Assembly: GCF_002846205.1 (NCBI RefSeq)
Contig: NZ_PHKV01000003.1
Span: forward strand, 310,001 to 374,000
From: Xanthomonas prunicola
Lineage (GTDB): Bacteria; Pseudomonadota; Gammaproteobacteria; Xanthomonadales; Xanthomonadaceae
DNA length: 64,000 nt
Direction: 5' to 3'
Shown: positions 25,675 through 34,492 of the stretch, in pieces
Layout: the number at the start of each line of letters is the position of its first letter
Numbering within the stretch: position 1 is the stretch's first letter
Program-made: the position numbers and the translations under genes
Notes under the pieces: model-generated
The model's database searches: none
Told to the model about the DNA's origin: nothing
The model's input: the letters and a program-made list of their open reading frames with translations, nothing else

Positions 25675-26775
25675 ATGCTTTTCGAAACCCTCGATACCAC
25701 CGGCCACGAGCAGGTGATTTTCTGTCACAACCGCGACGCCGGACTCAAGGCGATCATCGCCTTGCACAGCACGCGCCTTGGGCCAGCGTTGGGTGGTGTG
25801 CGCATGCGCCCCTATCCCAATAGCGAGGCGGCGCTCAACGACGCGCTGCGGCTCAGCCGCACCATGACCTACAAGAACGCCCTGGCCGGCCTGAACGTCG
25901 GCGGCGGTAAGGCGGTGATCATCGGCGACCCCAGGACCGACAAGACCGAGGCGCTGTTCCGCGCCTTCGGCCGGTTTGTCGACACCCTGGGTGGGCGCTA
26001 CATCACCTCCGAGGACGTCGGCACCGACGTCAACGACATGGAACAGATCTACCTGGAGAGCGAGTACGTCACCGGCGTGCACCAGGTGCACCGCGGCTCC
26101 GGCGACCCGGCCCCGTTTACCGCCTACGGTGCGCTACAGGCGCTGATGGCCTCACTCAATCGCAAACTTGGCCACGAGGAAGTCGGCAAGGCCAGCATCG
26201 CGATCCAGGGACTGGGCCATATCGGCATGGAGCTGGTCAAGCTGCTCAAGGAGCGCGGCGCAAAACTCTACGTGGCCGATCTGAATCAGGCACTGGTGGA
26301 CCGTGCCGTGGCCGAATACGGCGCAGAAGCGGTACGCCCGGATGAAATCCATCAGGTCCCGGCCGACGTGTTTGCCCCCTGCGCGCTGGAAGGCGCCATC
26401 AACGAAGACACGCTGCCGCAGCTCAAGGCAAAGATCATCTGCGGCACGGCCAATAACCAGCTGGCCAGCGCCGCCATCGGCGAAGAGCTGCATCGGCGCG
26501 GCATTTTGTATGCGCCCGATTACGTGGTGAATGCCGGCGGGGTGATGAATGTGTCGCTGGAGATCGACGGCTACAACCGCGAACGTGCGATGCGGCTGAT
26601 CCGCAGCATCTATCACAACCTGGAAAAGGTCTTCGATCTCTCCACGCAGCTGGACGTTTCGCCGCAGCAGGCGGCTGATCAGATGGCCGAAGCGCGCATC
26701 GAGGCCATCAGCAAGCTCAAACTGCCGCTGGGCCGCACCGCACCGCGCTTTTTGCACAAGCTGCGCGGCGAATGA
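25675..26775 (+). CDS. ldh: Leucine (Leu/Phe/Val) dehydrogenase
   Basis: This 366-residue NAD-dependent amino acid dehydrogenase has substrate motif GPALGGVRMRPY (36-47), catalytic lysines in TMTYKNALAGLNVGGGKAV (Lys67 and Lys79, equivalent to Bacillus Lys68/Lys80), and a Rossmann loop IQGLGHIGME. It interconverts branched-chain amino acids and 2-oxo acids, feeding branched-chain fatty acid primers, which matter because xanthomonads have abundant iso/anteiso fatty acids and diffusible-signal-factor lipids. The length is typical. It is convergent to the autotransporter gene. Confidence 0.94.
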   Translation: MLFETLDTTGHEQVIFCHNRDAGLKAIIALHSTRLGPALGGVRMRPYPNSEAALNDALRLSRTMTYKNALAGLNVGGGKAVIIGDPRTDKTEALFRAFGRFVDTLGGRYITSEDVGTDVNDMEQIYLESEYVTGVHQVHRGSGDPAPFTAYGALQALMASLNRKLGHEEVGKASIAIQGLGHIGMELVKLLKERGAKLYVADLNQALVDRAVAEYGAEAVRPDEIHQVPADVFAPCALEGAINEDTLPQLKAKIICGTANNQLASAAIGEELHRRGILYAPDYVVNAGGVMNVSLEIDGYNRERAMRLIRSIYHNLEKVFDLSTQLDVSPQQAADQMAEARIEAISKLKLPLGRTAPRFLHKLRGE

Positions 26776-26777
26776 AG

Positions 26778-26806
26778 CCCTGTCCAGGCACGCTGCCTGG
26801 ACAGGG
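26778..26806. terminator. Bidirectional terminator-like hairpin
   Basis: CCCTGTCCAGGCA pairs perfectly with TGCCTGGACAGGG (13 bp) around a CGC loop. It sits 3 bases after the leucine dehydrogenase stop and 31 bases from the convergent autotransporter stop. There is no T-run on either side, but the position between convergent genes supports a role in ending both transcripts. Confidence 0.7.
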
Positions 26807-26836
26807 AACACATGGATCAGACAGATAACGCGCCGA

Positions 26837-29668
26837 TCAGAAATCGGCGCTGTAACGCAGGCTCAACGCGCGATCGTCGCCGCGCTCGCCCACCCGCTGG
26901 TCATAACCAAAACGCAGCTGGCTCTGCTGACCCAAAGGCGCTGCCGCAGTGATCCCGAGCAGTCCGCCCGAGCGTGCCGGCTGCATGCCACGCAACGGCG
27001 CCCACGCGTCCACACCGACGAAGCTGGCATCCAGCATCAAGCCGTCGCTGCTCAGCGCTTGCTGCCATTCGGCATAACCGCCCAACTGGATACCGTGCCA
27101 GCGATACGCCGAGCGCACACCGGCAAGCGCCTGCGTGCGCGAGGACGTGCTCGCGTTGGCACGCAAGCCGAAACCATCGCCGCCGCTTTCGCGGAAGCCA
27201 TCGCTGCGCAAACGCACATAATCCAACCCCATATACGGGGTCAGGCTTGCATGCGCACCGCCCCAACGGTACCCGGTTTCCAGATTGCTACTAAGATACG
27301 TGCCGCTGTAGTCGCTGAAGGCGCTGCTGCGGTCTTCGCCCAGTTGCAGGCTGCGCTCGATCTGCCGATTGACGTTGCCAAAACCCATCTGGCCCAGCGT
27401 GTACGCGGCACCGAACGTCGTGCCCCAGTACAGCTGCGCCTGCACCTGACGATCGCGCCCGCGTGCCCCATCTAGATCGCCCAGATTGCTCGAGCGCGTT
27501 TCGCCGAATGCAAAGCCGGTCACCGCACCCGACGCTAGCCGCAGATCGTTGCCCATCATCCAGCCGGAGGTAGCAAAGCCCGAGGTGGTCGCACCGCCCT
27601 CGCCCGGCCCTCCAAGTGCGCGCTGCCAGTTGCCCAACAGGCGCGGCTGTTGCGACAGACCATCGAAATGCGCTGCCAATGCGCGGCGGCCCAAATCGAT
27701 GGTGTCGAAGGTCATCGCGGCAGATTCCGCGTGCGCACGGCCAGACAGACTGCGCAGCGAGTCTGCAGCGGCCTTGGCGGTTGGCGATTGCTGCAACGCA
27801 GCTGCGGCGCGAATGAAGTCGCCGCTGAGGGCACCATTGCCCTGGAATTGCTGCGCATCGACCTTCTGGAACGCCTGCTCGACGCGAATGGCCGCATCCA
27901 TCGATGCGGTGCCGATCGCGCCAAGCGATGCGGCGACCGCAGTGACATCCATGCGCTGCAGCGAGACATACGCGGTATTGGCGTCGTAGCTGCGTGTCGC
28001 GGTCAGAAAGGTCACGGCCGGCCCACTGCTCAGCGTATCGAAGGTGCCTTGCAGACCATTGGTCGCTTGCAGCACTGCGTAGGTCGTGTTGTTGACGACG
28101 TAATCGCGCCTGCCGAGCAGTTGCAGGTCGCCTGCGATGGTCGCCGTCCCGGCGACATTCAAACGGTCGCCCACGTTCACTGCCAGGCGCCCGTTACTGG
28201 CCTGGGTGTAATTGCCGGTCATGGACGCGGTCGCGCCATTGACCTGCAACGTGCCGGCGTTATCAACCTGACCACCGATCCGGCCGGCACCGACCAGGCT
28301 CGCACCATTGGCGATGCTCACACGCGCACTCTGCAAACTGGCGGTCTGCAAGGTGCCAGCGAGTACCTGGGTATCGCCGGTGAAGGTATTGGCCGTGCTG
28401 CTCAATACCAACGTGCCGGTGCCGCGCTTGGTCAGGCCGCCGGTGCCGCTGATGTCGTTGGCCCAGGTCGAACGCAAGGTAGTGACGTTGACATCCACCG
28501 TGCCCCAATCGAAGCGTGCCGGCCCCAGCACTGCCTTGCCGACATTGAGCAACCCATAGCCGAATACCGGGTCCACGCCCGCAGCACCCAGATCAGTGGC
28601 GGTTCCCAGCAAGGTCTGGCGCACCAGATCGTTGTTGAAATACGGGAAGGCCTGCCATACCAACGCAGCCGCACCGGAGACCAGCGGCGCCGCGAACGAG
28701 GTGCCGCTGCCATAGAAATAACGGATGTTGCCAGCGGTAGCATCGGGATCGATGAACAGCGAGGTCCCCGGCGCGACCAGGCAGTAGCGCATCGCCACAC
28801 CACAGGCATTGGAGTACGACGCCAGCTGCGTCGGGTTGGCGGTATCCACCGCACCGACCACCAACCAGCCGCGCTCCAGATCGGCCGCCGGCAGCGTTCC
28901 ATTCGGGCCGGGCTGACTGGGCAGCGCCGCAGTATCCGACGGCTGCGAGCGCGACTCATTGCCCGACGCGAACACCACCAGCCCATCGTTACCGATGATG
29001 AAAGGGCGGTATTCCTGCGCAATCTGATTGGTCACCGTCGGGTCGTTCCAATACAGCCCGCCCCACGAATTGTTCATGATGCGCACGCCTGCACTGATCA
29101 GATCGGCATGCACCGGCCCCAGACCAAGCGGGCCATCGACCTCGTTGCCATCGCCGCTGCCGTCGTCTACCGGTGCGCGGTCGCTGATGATGCGTGCAGA
29201 CACCAGACCGGCGCCGGGGGCGATACCGCCAGGCCACTGACCAACCGCACGTCCGGCCGCCAGCTCGGCAACGACGGTGCCGTGCCCGACCACATCGCCC
29301 ACCGCGGTGTTGTTGTTCCGCGGATCGACATAGATGAAGCTGTTGCTGACGCGCCCCTGCAACGCCGGATGATTGGCATTGATGCCGGTATCGATGACCC
29401 CGATGCGATACCCGGCGCCGGTAAAGCCGAGCGCTTGCGCTGCACGCGCATTGGTCAATGCCAGGTGCGCATCGATCGCTGGCTCTGGAATCGTTGGCGT
29501 CGTCACCGGCGGCGGCGGTGAGGTCGGCGGCGGCGGCGGCGAGGTCGGCGGCGGTGCGGCCGGGGTGCTTTGACGGACAATGCCCCCGCCCCCACCGCCG
29601 CCGCACGCGGTCAATGCAACAGCCAGCGCCGAGGCCAGCACAGTCCTGGCGACGTCTTTCTTCTTCAT
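26837..29668 (-). CDS. Lipoprotein subtilase autotransporter
   Basis: This 943-residue protein has a type II signal peptide with lipobox LTAC (Cys22), a Gly7 run, then a proline-rich linker (32-62). The S8 peptidase domain follows: Asp93 in GVIDTGINANHP, His129 in GHGTVVAE, oxyanion Asn237 in FASGNES, Ser324 in GSGTSFAAPLVSG. Next come autotransporter-associated beta repeats (about 425-450, GTGTLVLSSTANTFTGDTQV) and a C-terminal 12-strand beta barrel ending LSLRYSADF. It should be anchored at the outer membrane and cleave extracellular or surface proteins. The start at 29668 follows GGGGAGA. It is divergent from the thiolase. Confidence 0.92.
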   Translation of the reverse strand: MKKKDVARTVLASALAVALTACGGGGGGGIVRQSTPAAPPPTSPPPPPTSPPPPVTTPTIPEPAIDAHLALTNARAAQALGFTGAGYRIGVIDTGINANHPALQGRVSNSFIYVDPRNNNTAVGDVVGHGTVVAELAAGRAVGQWPGGIAPGAGLVSARIISDRAPVDDGSGDGNEVDGPLGLGPVHADLISAGVRIMNNSWGGLYWNDPTVTNQIAQEYRPFIIGNDGLVVFASGNESRSQPSDTAALPSQPGPNGTLPAADLERGWLVVGAVDTANPTQLASYSNACGVAMRYCLVAPGTSLFIDPDATAGNIRYFYGSGTSFAAPLVSGAAALVWQAFPYFNNDLVRQTLLGTATDLGAAGVDPVFGYGLLNVGKAVLGPARFDWGTVDVNVTTLRSTWANDISGTGGLTKRGTGTLVLSSTANTFTGDTQVLAGTLQTASLQSARVSIANGASLVGAGRIGGQVDNAGTLQVNGATASMTGNYTQASNGRLAVNVGDRLNVAGTATIAGDLQLLGRRDYVVNNTTYAVLQATNGLQGTFDTLSSGPAVTFLTATRSYDANTAYVSLQRMDVTAVAASLGAIGTASMDAAIRVEQAFQKVDAQQFQGNGALSGDFIRAAAALQQSPTAKAAADSLRSLSGRAHAESAAMTFDTIDLGRRALAAHFDGLSQQPRLLGNWQRALGGPGEGGATTSGFATSGWMMGNDLRLASGAVTGFAFGETRSSNLGDLDGARGRDRQVQAQLYWGTTFGAAYTLGQMGFGNVNRQIERSLQLGEDRSSAFSDYSGTYLSSNLETGYRWGGAHASLTPYMGLDYVRLRSDGFRESGGDGFGLRANASTSSRTQALAGVRSAYRWHGIQLGGYAEWQQALSSDGLMLDASFVGVDAWAPLRGMQPARSGGLLGITAAAPLGQQSQLRFGYDQRVGERGDDRALSLRYSADF

Positions 29669-29684
29669 TGGTGTTCTCCCCGAA

Positions 29685-29716
29685 CCCATTCCATGGAATG
29701 GGGCCCAATCGGGCCC
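29685..29716. promoter_or_regulatory. 18-bp palindrome plus second inverted repeat ahead of the autotransporter
   Basis: CCCATTCCATGGAATGGG (29685-29702) is a perfect palindrome lying 17 bases upstream of the autotransporter start and next to its ribosome-binding site. It overlaps a second inverted repeat, GGGCCC-AATC-GGGCCC (29701-29716). It could be a regulator operator or a leader hairpin controlling translation. Confidence 0.5.
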
Positions 29717-29823
29717 GAATAACGCTTTGCTTACTTTAATCGGAAAGCGCGCGCGCGGGTGCGTGTGCTGGCGCGCCGCGGCCATGAGGCAGATAATCGT
29801 TTCACTTTAAACGGTATCTGCTC

Positions 29824-30999
29824 ATGTCCGACATCGTCATCGTTGCTGCCAAACGTACTGCCATCGGCTCGTTCCTCGGTCAATTCAACGGAGTGCCGGC
29901 TCCCACTCTGGCCGCCGCCGCCATCCAGGGCGCGCTCGCGCAGTCGGGCATTGCGCCGGCCGATGTGTCCGAAGTCATCGTCGGCTGCGTGCTGCCAGCC
30001 AATCTCGGCCAGGCACCGGCGCGTCAGGCCGCGATCGCGGCAGGCATCCCCACCTCGACCGGCGCTACCACCATCAACAAGGTCTGCGGCTCGGGCATGA
30101 AGGCGATCATGTTCGGACACGACCTGATCAAGGCCGGCTCAGCCAGCATTGTGGTGGCCGGCGGCATGGAATCAATGAGCAATGCGCCGCATCTGCTGCC
30201 TAACTCGCGTACCGGCAACCGCTATGGCAATTTCCAGGCGGTCGATCACATGGCCTGGGATGGTCTGACCAACCCGTACGATGGCCAGGCAATGGGCGTG
30301 TTCGGCGAGGCCACTGCCGAAAAATTCGGCTTCAGCCGTGCCGACCAGGATGCGTTCGCCATCGCATCGGTGGAACGCGCGCAGGCCGCGCAGCGCAGCG
30401 GCGCGTTTGCCGACGAAATCGTTCCGGTGACGGTGGCCACGCGCAAGGGCGAGGTCGTCGTCGACAGCGATGAGCAGCCGGGCAAATCCGACGTGGCCAA
30501 GATTCCGACCTTGAAGCCGGCCTTCAAGAAAGACGGCAGCGTGACCGCAGCAAGTTCCTCCAGCATTTCCGATGGCGCAGCGATCACCGTGCTGATGCGC
30601 GCAGACGACGCGCAACGCCGCGGCGTGACGCCGTTGGCGCGCATCGTCGGCCATGTCACCCACTCTCAGGAACCCGAGTGGTTCACCACCGCGCCGGTCG
30701 CTGCGATCCAATCGCTGGTCGGCAAGATCGGCTGGCAATTGGACGACGTGGATCTGTTTGAAATCAACGAAGCATTCGCCGTCGTGGCGATGACGCCGAT
30801 CAAGCAACTGGGCATCGCGCACGACAAGGTCAACGTGCATGGTGGTGCGTGCGCATTGGGTCATCCGATCGGTGCATCAGGCGCGCGCTTGGTGGTGACA
30901 TTGGTGAACGCGTTGCGCAGCCGCGGAGGCAAGCGCGGAATCGCGACGCTATGCATTGGTGGTGGCGAAGCGACTGCCATCGCTATCGAATTGATTTAA
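29824..30999 (+). CDS. Acetyl-CoA acetyltransferase (thiolase)
   Basis: This 391-residue thiolase has the nucleophilic cysteine in TTINKVCGSGMKAIMFG (Cys88), the His loop GGACALGHPIGASG and the C-terminal CIGGGEATA. It makes or cleaves acetoacetyl-CoA in the cytoplasm. The length and the motif match biosynthetic PhaA/AtoB-type enzymes. No phaB or phaC is nearby, so PHB synthesis is not implied. It is divergent from the autotransporter gene across 155 bases. Confidence 0.93.
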   Translation: MSDIVIVAAKRTAIGSFLGQFNGVPAPTLAAAAIQGALAQSGIAPADVSEVIVGCVLPANLGQAPARQAAIAAGIPTSTGATTINKVCGSGMKAIMFGHDLIKAGSASIVVAGGMESMSNAPHLLPNSRTGNRYGNFQAVDHMAWDGLTNPYDGQAMGVFGEATAEKFGFSRADQDAFAIASVERAQAAQRSGAFADEIVPVTVATRKGEVVVDSDEQPGKSDVAKIPTLKPAFKKDGSVTAASSSSISDGAAITVLMRADDAQRRGVTPLARIVGHVTHSQEPEWFTTAPVAAIQSLVGKIGWQLDDVDLFEINEAFAVVAMTPIKQLGIAHDKVNVHGGACALGHPIGASGARLVVTLVNALRSRGGKRGIATLCIGGGEATAIAIELI

Positions 31000-31041
31000 T
31001 TGTCTTTAACGGCGATTTTGCAAAACTGAATGCGCGTGCGC

Positions 31042-31069
31042 TTGACACTCGTCTTGTGGCCGTCATCAT
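31042..31069 (+). promoter_or_regulatory. Candidate promoter for the Ala-rich lipoprotein gene
   Basis: A perfect TTGACA at 31042-31047 is followed after 16 bases by CATCAT (4 of 6 to TATAAT). It lies 53 bases upstream of the lipoprotein start and just after the thiolase stop, giving the lipoprotein its own promoter. Confidence 0.5.
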
Positions 31070-31121
31070 GTCGGGGGCGCGCAATAGCGCGTTGCCTAAT
31101 CTAACGACGAGGATTGAAACA

Positions 31122-31463
31122 ATGACCATTAACAAGCTGCTGATCGCAATGGCTCTGGGCCTGGCCCTGACCGCTTGCTCGAAGCCGGAACAGGCTCAGG
31201 ACGCTGCTGCTTCGGCTAACGAAGCTGCTGCCGATGCTCAGACCGCTGCTGACCAGGCTGCTGCCTCGGGCTCGCAGTCGGCTGACGCCGCTCAGTCTGC
31301 TGCCAACACCGCCGCTGCTTCGGCCGACACCGCTGCTGACGCTGCCCAGGCCGCTTCCGGCGCCGCGACCGACGCTGCTGCCGGCCAGGCTGCTGACGCT
31401 GCCAAGACGGCTGAAGACACCGCCAAGGCTGCTAAGGACACCGCAGAAGAAGCCAAGAAGTAA
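31122..31463 (+). CDS. Ala-rich lipoprotein, first of a tandem pair
   Basis: This 113-residue lipoprotein has a signal peptide MTINKLLIAMALGLALTAC with lipobox LTAC. The mature part is an almost pure Ala/Asp/Thr/Glu/Lys amphipathic helix rich in A-A-D-A repeats, ending AEEAKK. It looks like an Lpp-type outer-membrane or periplasmic coil. Its codon use stands out, with frequent GCT for alanine where neighbours use GCC/GCG, typical of highly expressed genes. It has its own promoter and a very strong terminator. Function is unknown. Confidence 0.85.
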   Translation: MTINKLLIAMALGLALTACSKPEQAQDAAASANEAAADAQTAADQAAASGSQSADAAQSAANTAAASADTAADAAQAASGAATDAAAGQAADAAKTAEDTAKAAKDTAEEAKK

Positions 31464-31490
31464 TCACTTCTTGACTCCAAGCGAGTTCGG

Positions 31491-31524
31491 AAAAAGCCGC
31501 TGGTTTCCAGCGGCTTTTTCTTTG
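31491..31524 (+). terminator. Very strong intrinsic terminator
   Basis: AAAAAGCCGCTGG pairs with CCAGCGGCTTTTT (13 bp) around TTT, then CTTTG. Symmetrical A and T arms make it active on both strands. Confidence 0.92.
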
Positions 31525-31691
31525 CCTGTAATTCAAGCGCTGCAGGCTGCACCCACCGACAAGAAACGAGCGACACGCAAGACTGCATCTCCCTACCCGG
31601 CGGCTGAATGGCCCGCCGCGCATTGACGCAGGCTGCATCGGCCCCTGCCTAAGCTCCGGCTTCCACCACCGGAACAGGAACAGGACCACCC

Positions 31692-32018
31692 ATGAAGACG
31701 ATCCGCATGCTGTCATTGAGCGCCATTGCCGCCCTTACCCTTGCTGCCTGCCAGGGCCCGGATGCCGAGCAGGCGCGCCGCGATGCCGCGTCTGCCGCCA
31801 AGCATGCCGCCGCCGCGACCGAACAGGCCGCCGACCGCGCCGCGGTAGAGGCGAAGGCCGCGACTGCCGATGCACGCGTGGCTGCGCGCGAATTGGCCGC
31901 CGACGCCAGCCGCGCCACCGCCAATGCGGCCGATGCCACCGCCGACAAGACGCGCGAAATGGCCAACAAGGCCGAACAGAACGCCGACAAGCACGACGCC
32001 GATCACACGCAGCACTGA
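31692..32018 (+). CDS. Ala-rich lipoprotein, second of a tandem pair
   Basis: This 108-residue lipoprotein has a signal peptide ending LTLAAC. The mature region is an Ala-rich coiled coil (QARRDAASAAKHAAAATEQA) with a His/Asp/Lys tail, KHDADHTQH. It is similar in design to the gene 230 bases upstream but uses GC-rich codons, so it is probably expressed at a lower level. The His-rich end could bind metal. Paralogy through duplication is likely but the sequences have drifted. Confidence 0.8.
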   Translation: MKTIRMLSLSAIAALTLAACQGPDAEQARRDAASAAKHAAAATEQAADRAAVEAKAATADARVAARELAADASRATANAADATADKTREMANKAEQNADKHDADHTQH

Positions 32019-32127
32019 GTCCGGATACCTTCTGCAGCATCCCGCAACGCGCCGGCCGTGCGCCGGCGCGCTTCTCTCTGCCAACGGATCTCTCGTGTTG
32101 TCGAGGCCGGCAGGCTAGCATTCGCAT

Positions 32128-33837
32128 ATGTCCTCCTCTTTTACATCGCGCCGGCGCAACCAGCTGGCGCTGATCTTCTCCGCGCTGATTTTTGTCGTCA
32201 TCGGAATCGGCATCTTCGTCGGTGCCCGTCGTTCACTGGCCGATGCCGCGCTGGTGTCGCACACCCACGAGGTGATCGGCCGTGTCGACGAGATCCAGGC
32301 ACGCGTGCTCGATGCCGAATCCGCGCAGCGCGGCTTCCTGCTCACCGGCAACGACGCCTACCTGCTGGACTACCAATCCAGCGTCGAACGTCTGCCGATC
32401 CTGCTCGACAATCTGCGCCGCCTGATCGCCGACAACCCGGCACAGGAACAGCACCTGGCGCAGCTGCGACAGCTGGTGGAAACCCGCCTACGGCAGATTC
32501 AGCACGTGCTCGACGTCTATGCGCAAGGTGGGCTGGAGCCGGCACGCGCTGACATCCGGCAGAGCGCCTTCCGCACCACCAGCGCGATCCGCGAGCAGGC
32601 GCGAACGATGGTGCAGCGCGAGCAGGAACTGCTGGCGCAGCGCGCTGAAAGCAGCGGCCAAAGTGCCAATCTGTTGCTTGCGCTGGCGTTGGCCGGCATT
32701 CCATTCGGGCTGACGGTGGTCGGCATGGTCTATGCGCTGTTGATGCGCGAACTGCGCCACCGTGCGCAGGCCGAACAACTGGCCGCACAGGCCAATCGCG
32801 AGCTGGGCGAGAGCATCGACGCGCTGCAGCGTAGTACTGCGGATCTCAGTCTGCTCAGCCGGTACACCGGCCTACTGCAGAGCTGCATTAGCGCCGAAGA
32901 AGCGCTCATGGTCAGCAGCCGGACCCTGGCCAGCCTGCTGCCGGGCGTGGCGGGAAGCGTGTATTTGCTGCGCGCTTCGCAAGACCGTGCCGAGGCGATC
33001 AGCCACTGGGGCGAGCCGCTGGTGCAGAGCGCGCCGCATCTGTTGCCGGAACAGTGCTGGGCGCTGCGCCGCGGCCAACCGCACATCATCGAAGACCTGG
33101 GCCGGGATGCGCTATGTGCGCACATCGAAGAGCTCCCTGGCGATGCGTCTGTCACCACCGCGTGCCTGCCGATGTCGGCGCAAGGCACCCAGCTCGGGTT
33201 TTTGTTCCTGTCTGCGGCCGGCCCAGGCCCGATGCCGCGGCTGGAAATCGCCGAGGCAGCAGCCGAGCAGTTGGCGTTGGCGCTGAGCAACCTGCGCCTG
33301 CGCGAATCGCTGCGCCGGCAGTCAATCCGCGATGCGCTGACCGGGCTGTATAACCGCCGCTATCTGGAAGAATCGCTCAGCCACGAACTAGCGCGCTGCG
33401 CGCGGCGTGGGCTGCCGTTGTCGGTCTTGATGCTGGACGTGGACCATTTCAAACAATTCAATGACAGCCAGGGCCATGCCGGCGGCGACCTGTTGCTGGC
33501 GGCAGTGGGCGAATTGTTGCTCACTCGCTTGCGCGCCGAAGATGTGGCCTGCCGCTACGGCGGCGAGGAATTCACCGTGATTCTTCCTGAAGCCGATGGC
33601 GAGGAAGCCATGCGCGTGGCCGAGCAGATCCGTGGCTACATCGCTGCGCTGGCGGTCAGCGACGGTATGCGCTCGTTGCCGAAGGTCACTGCCTCGATCG
33701 GGGTGGCCAGCTTCCCGGCCGATGGCGAACAGGGCGCGAGCCTGATCCAGAGAGCCGATGCAGCGTTGTATCTCGCCAAGCACCGCGGACGCAATCGGGT
33801 GGAGCGACACGGCGCTGTCAGGGGCACGGCAGGCTGA
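32128..33837 (+). CDS. Diguanylate cyclase with CHASE3, GAF and GGDEF domains
   Basis: This 569-residue inner-membrane protein has TM1 at about 13-33, a periplasmic CHASE3 domain (about 38-170, with AESAQRGFLLTGNDAYLLDY), TM2 at about 185-208, a cytoplasmic GAF domain (about 240-390) and a GGDEF domain (about 400-560). The catalytic motif is GGEEF (478-482), a functional variant, and the inhibitory I-site RAED (469-472) sits the canonical five residues before it. It should make cyclic di-GMP under product inhibition in response to a periplasmic or small-ligand signal. It is probably transcribed alone; the next gene is a bactofilin. Confidence 0.92.
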   Translation: MSSSFTSRRRNQLALIFSALIFVVIGIGIFVGARRSLADAALVSHTHEVIGRVDEIQARVLDAESAQRGFLLTGNDAYLLDYQSSVERLPILLDNLRRLIADNPAQEQHLAQLRQLVETRLRQIQHVLDVYAQGGLEPARADIRQSAFRTTSAIREQARTMVQREQELLAQRAESSGQSANLLLALALAGIPFGLTVVGMVYALLMRELRHRAQAEQLAAQANRELGESIDALQRSTADLSLLSRYTGLLQSCISAEEALMVSSRTLASLLPGVAGSVYLLRASQDRAEAISHWGEPLVQSAPHLLPEQCWALRRGQPHIIEDLGRDALCAHIEELPGDASVTTACLPMSAQGTQLGFLFLSAAGPGPMPRLEIAEAAAEQLALALSNLRLRESLRRQSIRDALTGLYNRRYLEESLSHELARCARRGLPLSVLMLDVDHFKQFNDSQGHAGGDLLLAAVGELLLTRLRAEDVACRYGGEEFTVILPEADGEEAMRVAEQIRGYIAALAVSDGMRSLPKVTASIGVASFPADGEQGASLIQRADAALYLAKHRGRNRVERHGAVRGTAG

Positions 33838-33934
33838 GCACGCACAGCGTCCATCGCGGATTGAGTAATTGGTCACACAAAAGATCTAGTTGCGCAGCGA
33901 TAGTCGGCGTCGACCCCTAAAGCGAGGCAGTCCG

Positions 33935-34492
33935 ATGTCGATGTGGCGCGATCAAGGTCCCAACAAGAAAGACAACGTTCCGGTCACCCCCGAGGTTCCC
34001 GCTGCGGATGGGCGGCCGTTCACTGCCGAGGCCAGCCCGGCGCCGCCGGTACCCGCCGCTGCCCCGCCCAGCGTCGCACCGACGGCTACGGCACCGCAGC
34101 GCCACAGCGAGGCGAAAGAGTCGCTGATCGCTGCCGACATCAGCATCGAAGGCAAGATTGAAGGCGCTGGCCATGTGCGCCTGGCCGGCCGCTTCAAGGG
34201 CGATGTCAACGTCAAGGGCGATCTGACCATCGAACGCAGTGCCAAGCTCAACGGTGGCGTGCGTGCCAACAAGGTGATCATTGCCGGCGAACTCGAAGGC
34301 AATATCGAATCTGCCGCACAAGTCGAGCTGCAGACCTCCGGCGTATTGGTCGGCGACGTCAAGGCCGGCAGTCTCACGGTGGCATCGGGTGCGCGCATGC
34401 GCGGCCAAGCCGATTTCGGCTGGGGCGATGATGGCAGCAAGCCGGTCACCGCCACCAAGCCGGTGGCCAGCGGAGACAGCGACGCCACATGA
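33935..34492 (+). CDS. Bactofilin (polymer-forming cytoskeletal protein)
   Basis: This 185-residue protein starts MSMWRDQGPNKKDNVPVTPE. A proline/alanine-rich tail precedes the DUF583 beta-helix (about 55-160) with repeated G-x-I/V steps: LIAADISIEGKIEGAGHVRL, GRFKGDVNVKGDLTIER and SGVLVGDVKAGSLTVASGAR. Bactofilins polymerise without nucleotides and scaffold wall enzymes or polar structures. A GAGG site precedes the ATG at 33935. It overlaps the next gene by 4 bases. Confidence 0.93.
   Translation: MSMWRDQGPNKKDNVPVTPEVPAADGRPFTAEASPAPPVPAAAPPSVAPTATAPQRHSEAKESLIAADISIEGKIEGAGHVRLAGRFKGDVNVKGDLTIERSAKLNGGVRANKVIIAGELEGNIESAAQVELQTSGVLVGDVKAGSLTVASGARMRGQADFGWGDDGSKPVTATKPVASGDSDAT

Noticed and set aside
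27650..29521. A 623-codon plus-strand frame within the autotransporter gene
   Set aside because: Antisense shadow with no recognisable domain; the minus frame has the protease triad and barrel.
29580..29630. Simple-sequence Gly/Pro codon runs as a possible phase-variable tract
   Set aside because: Runs encode the glycine and proline linkers in frame and are mixed codons rather than a pure homopolymer or short tandem repeat.
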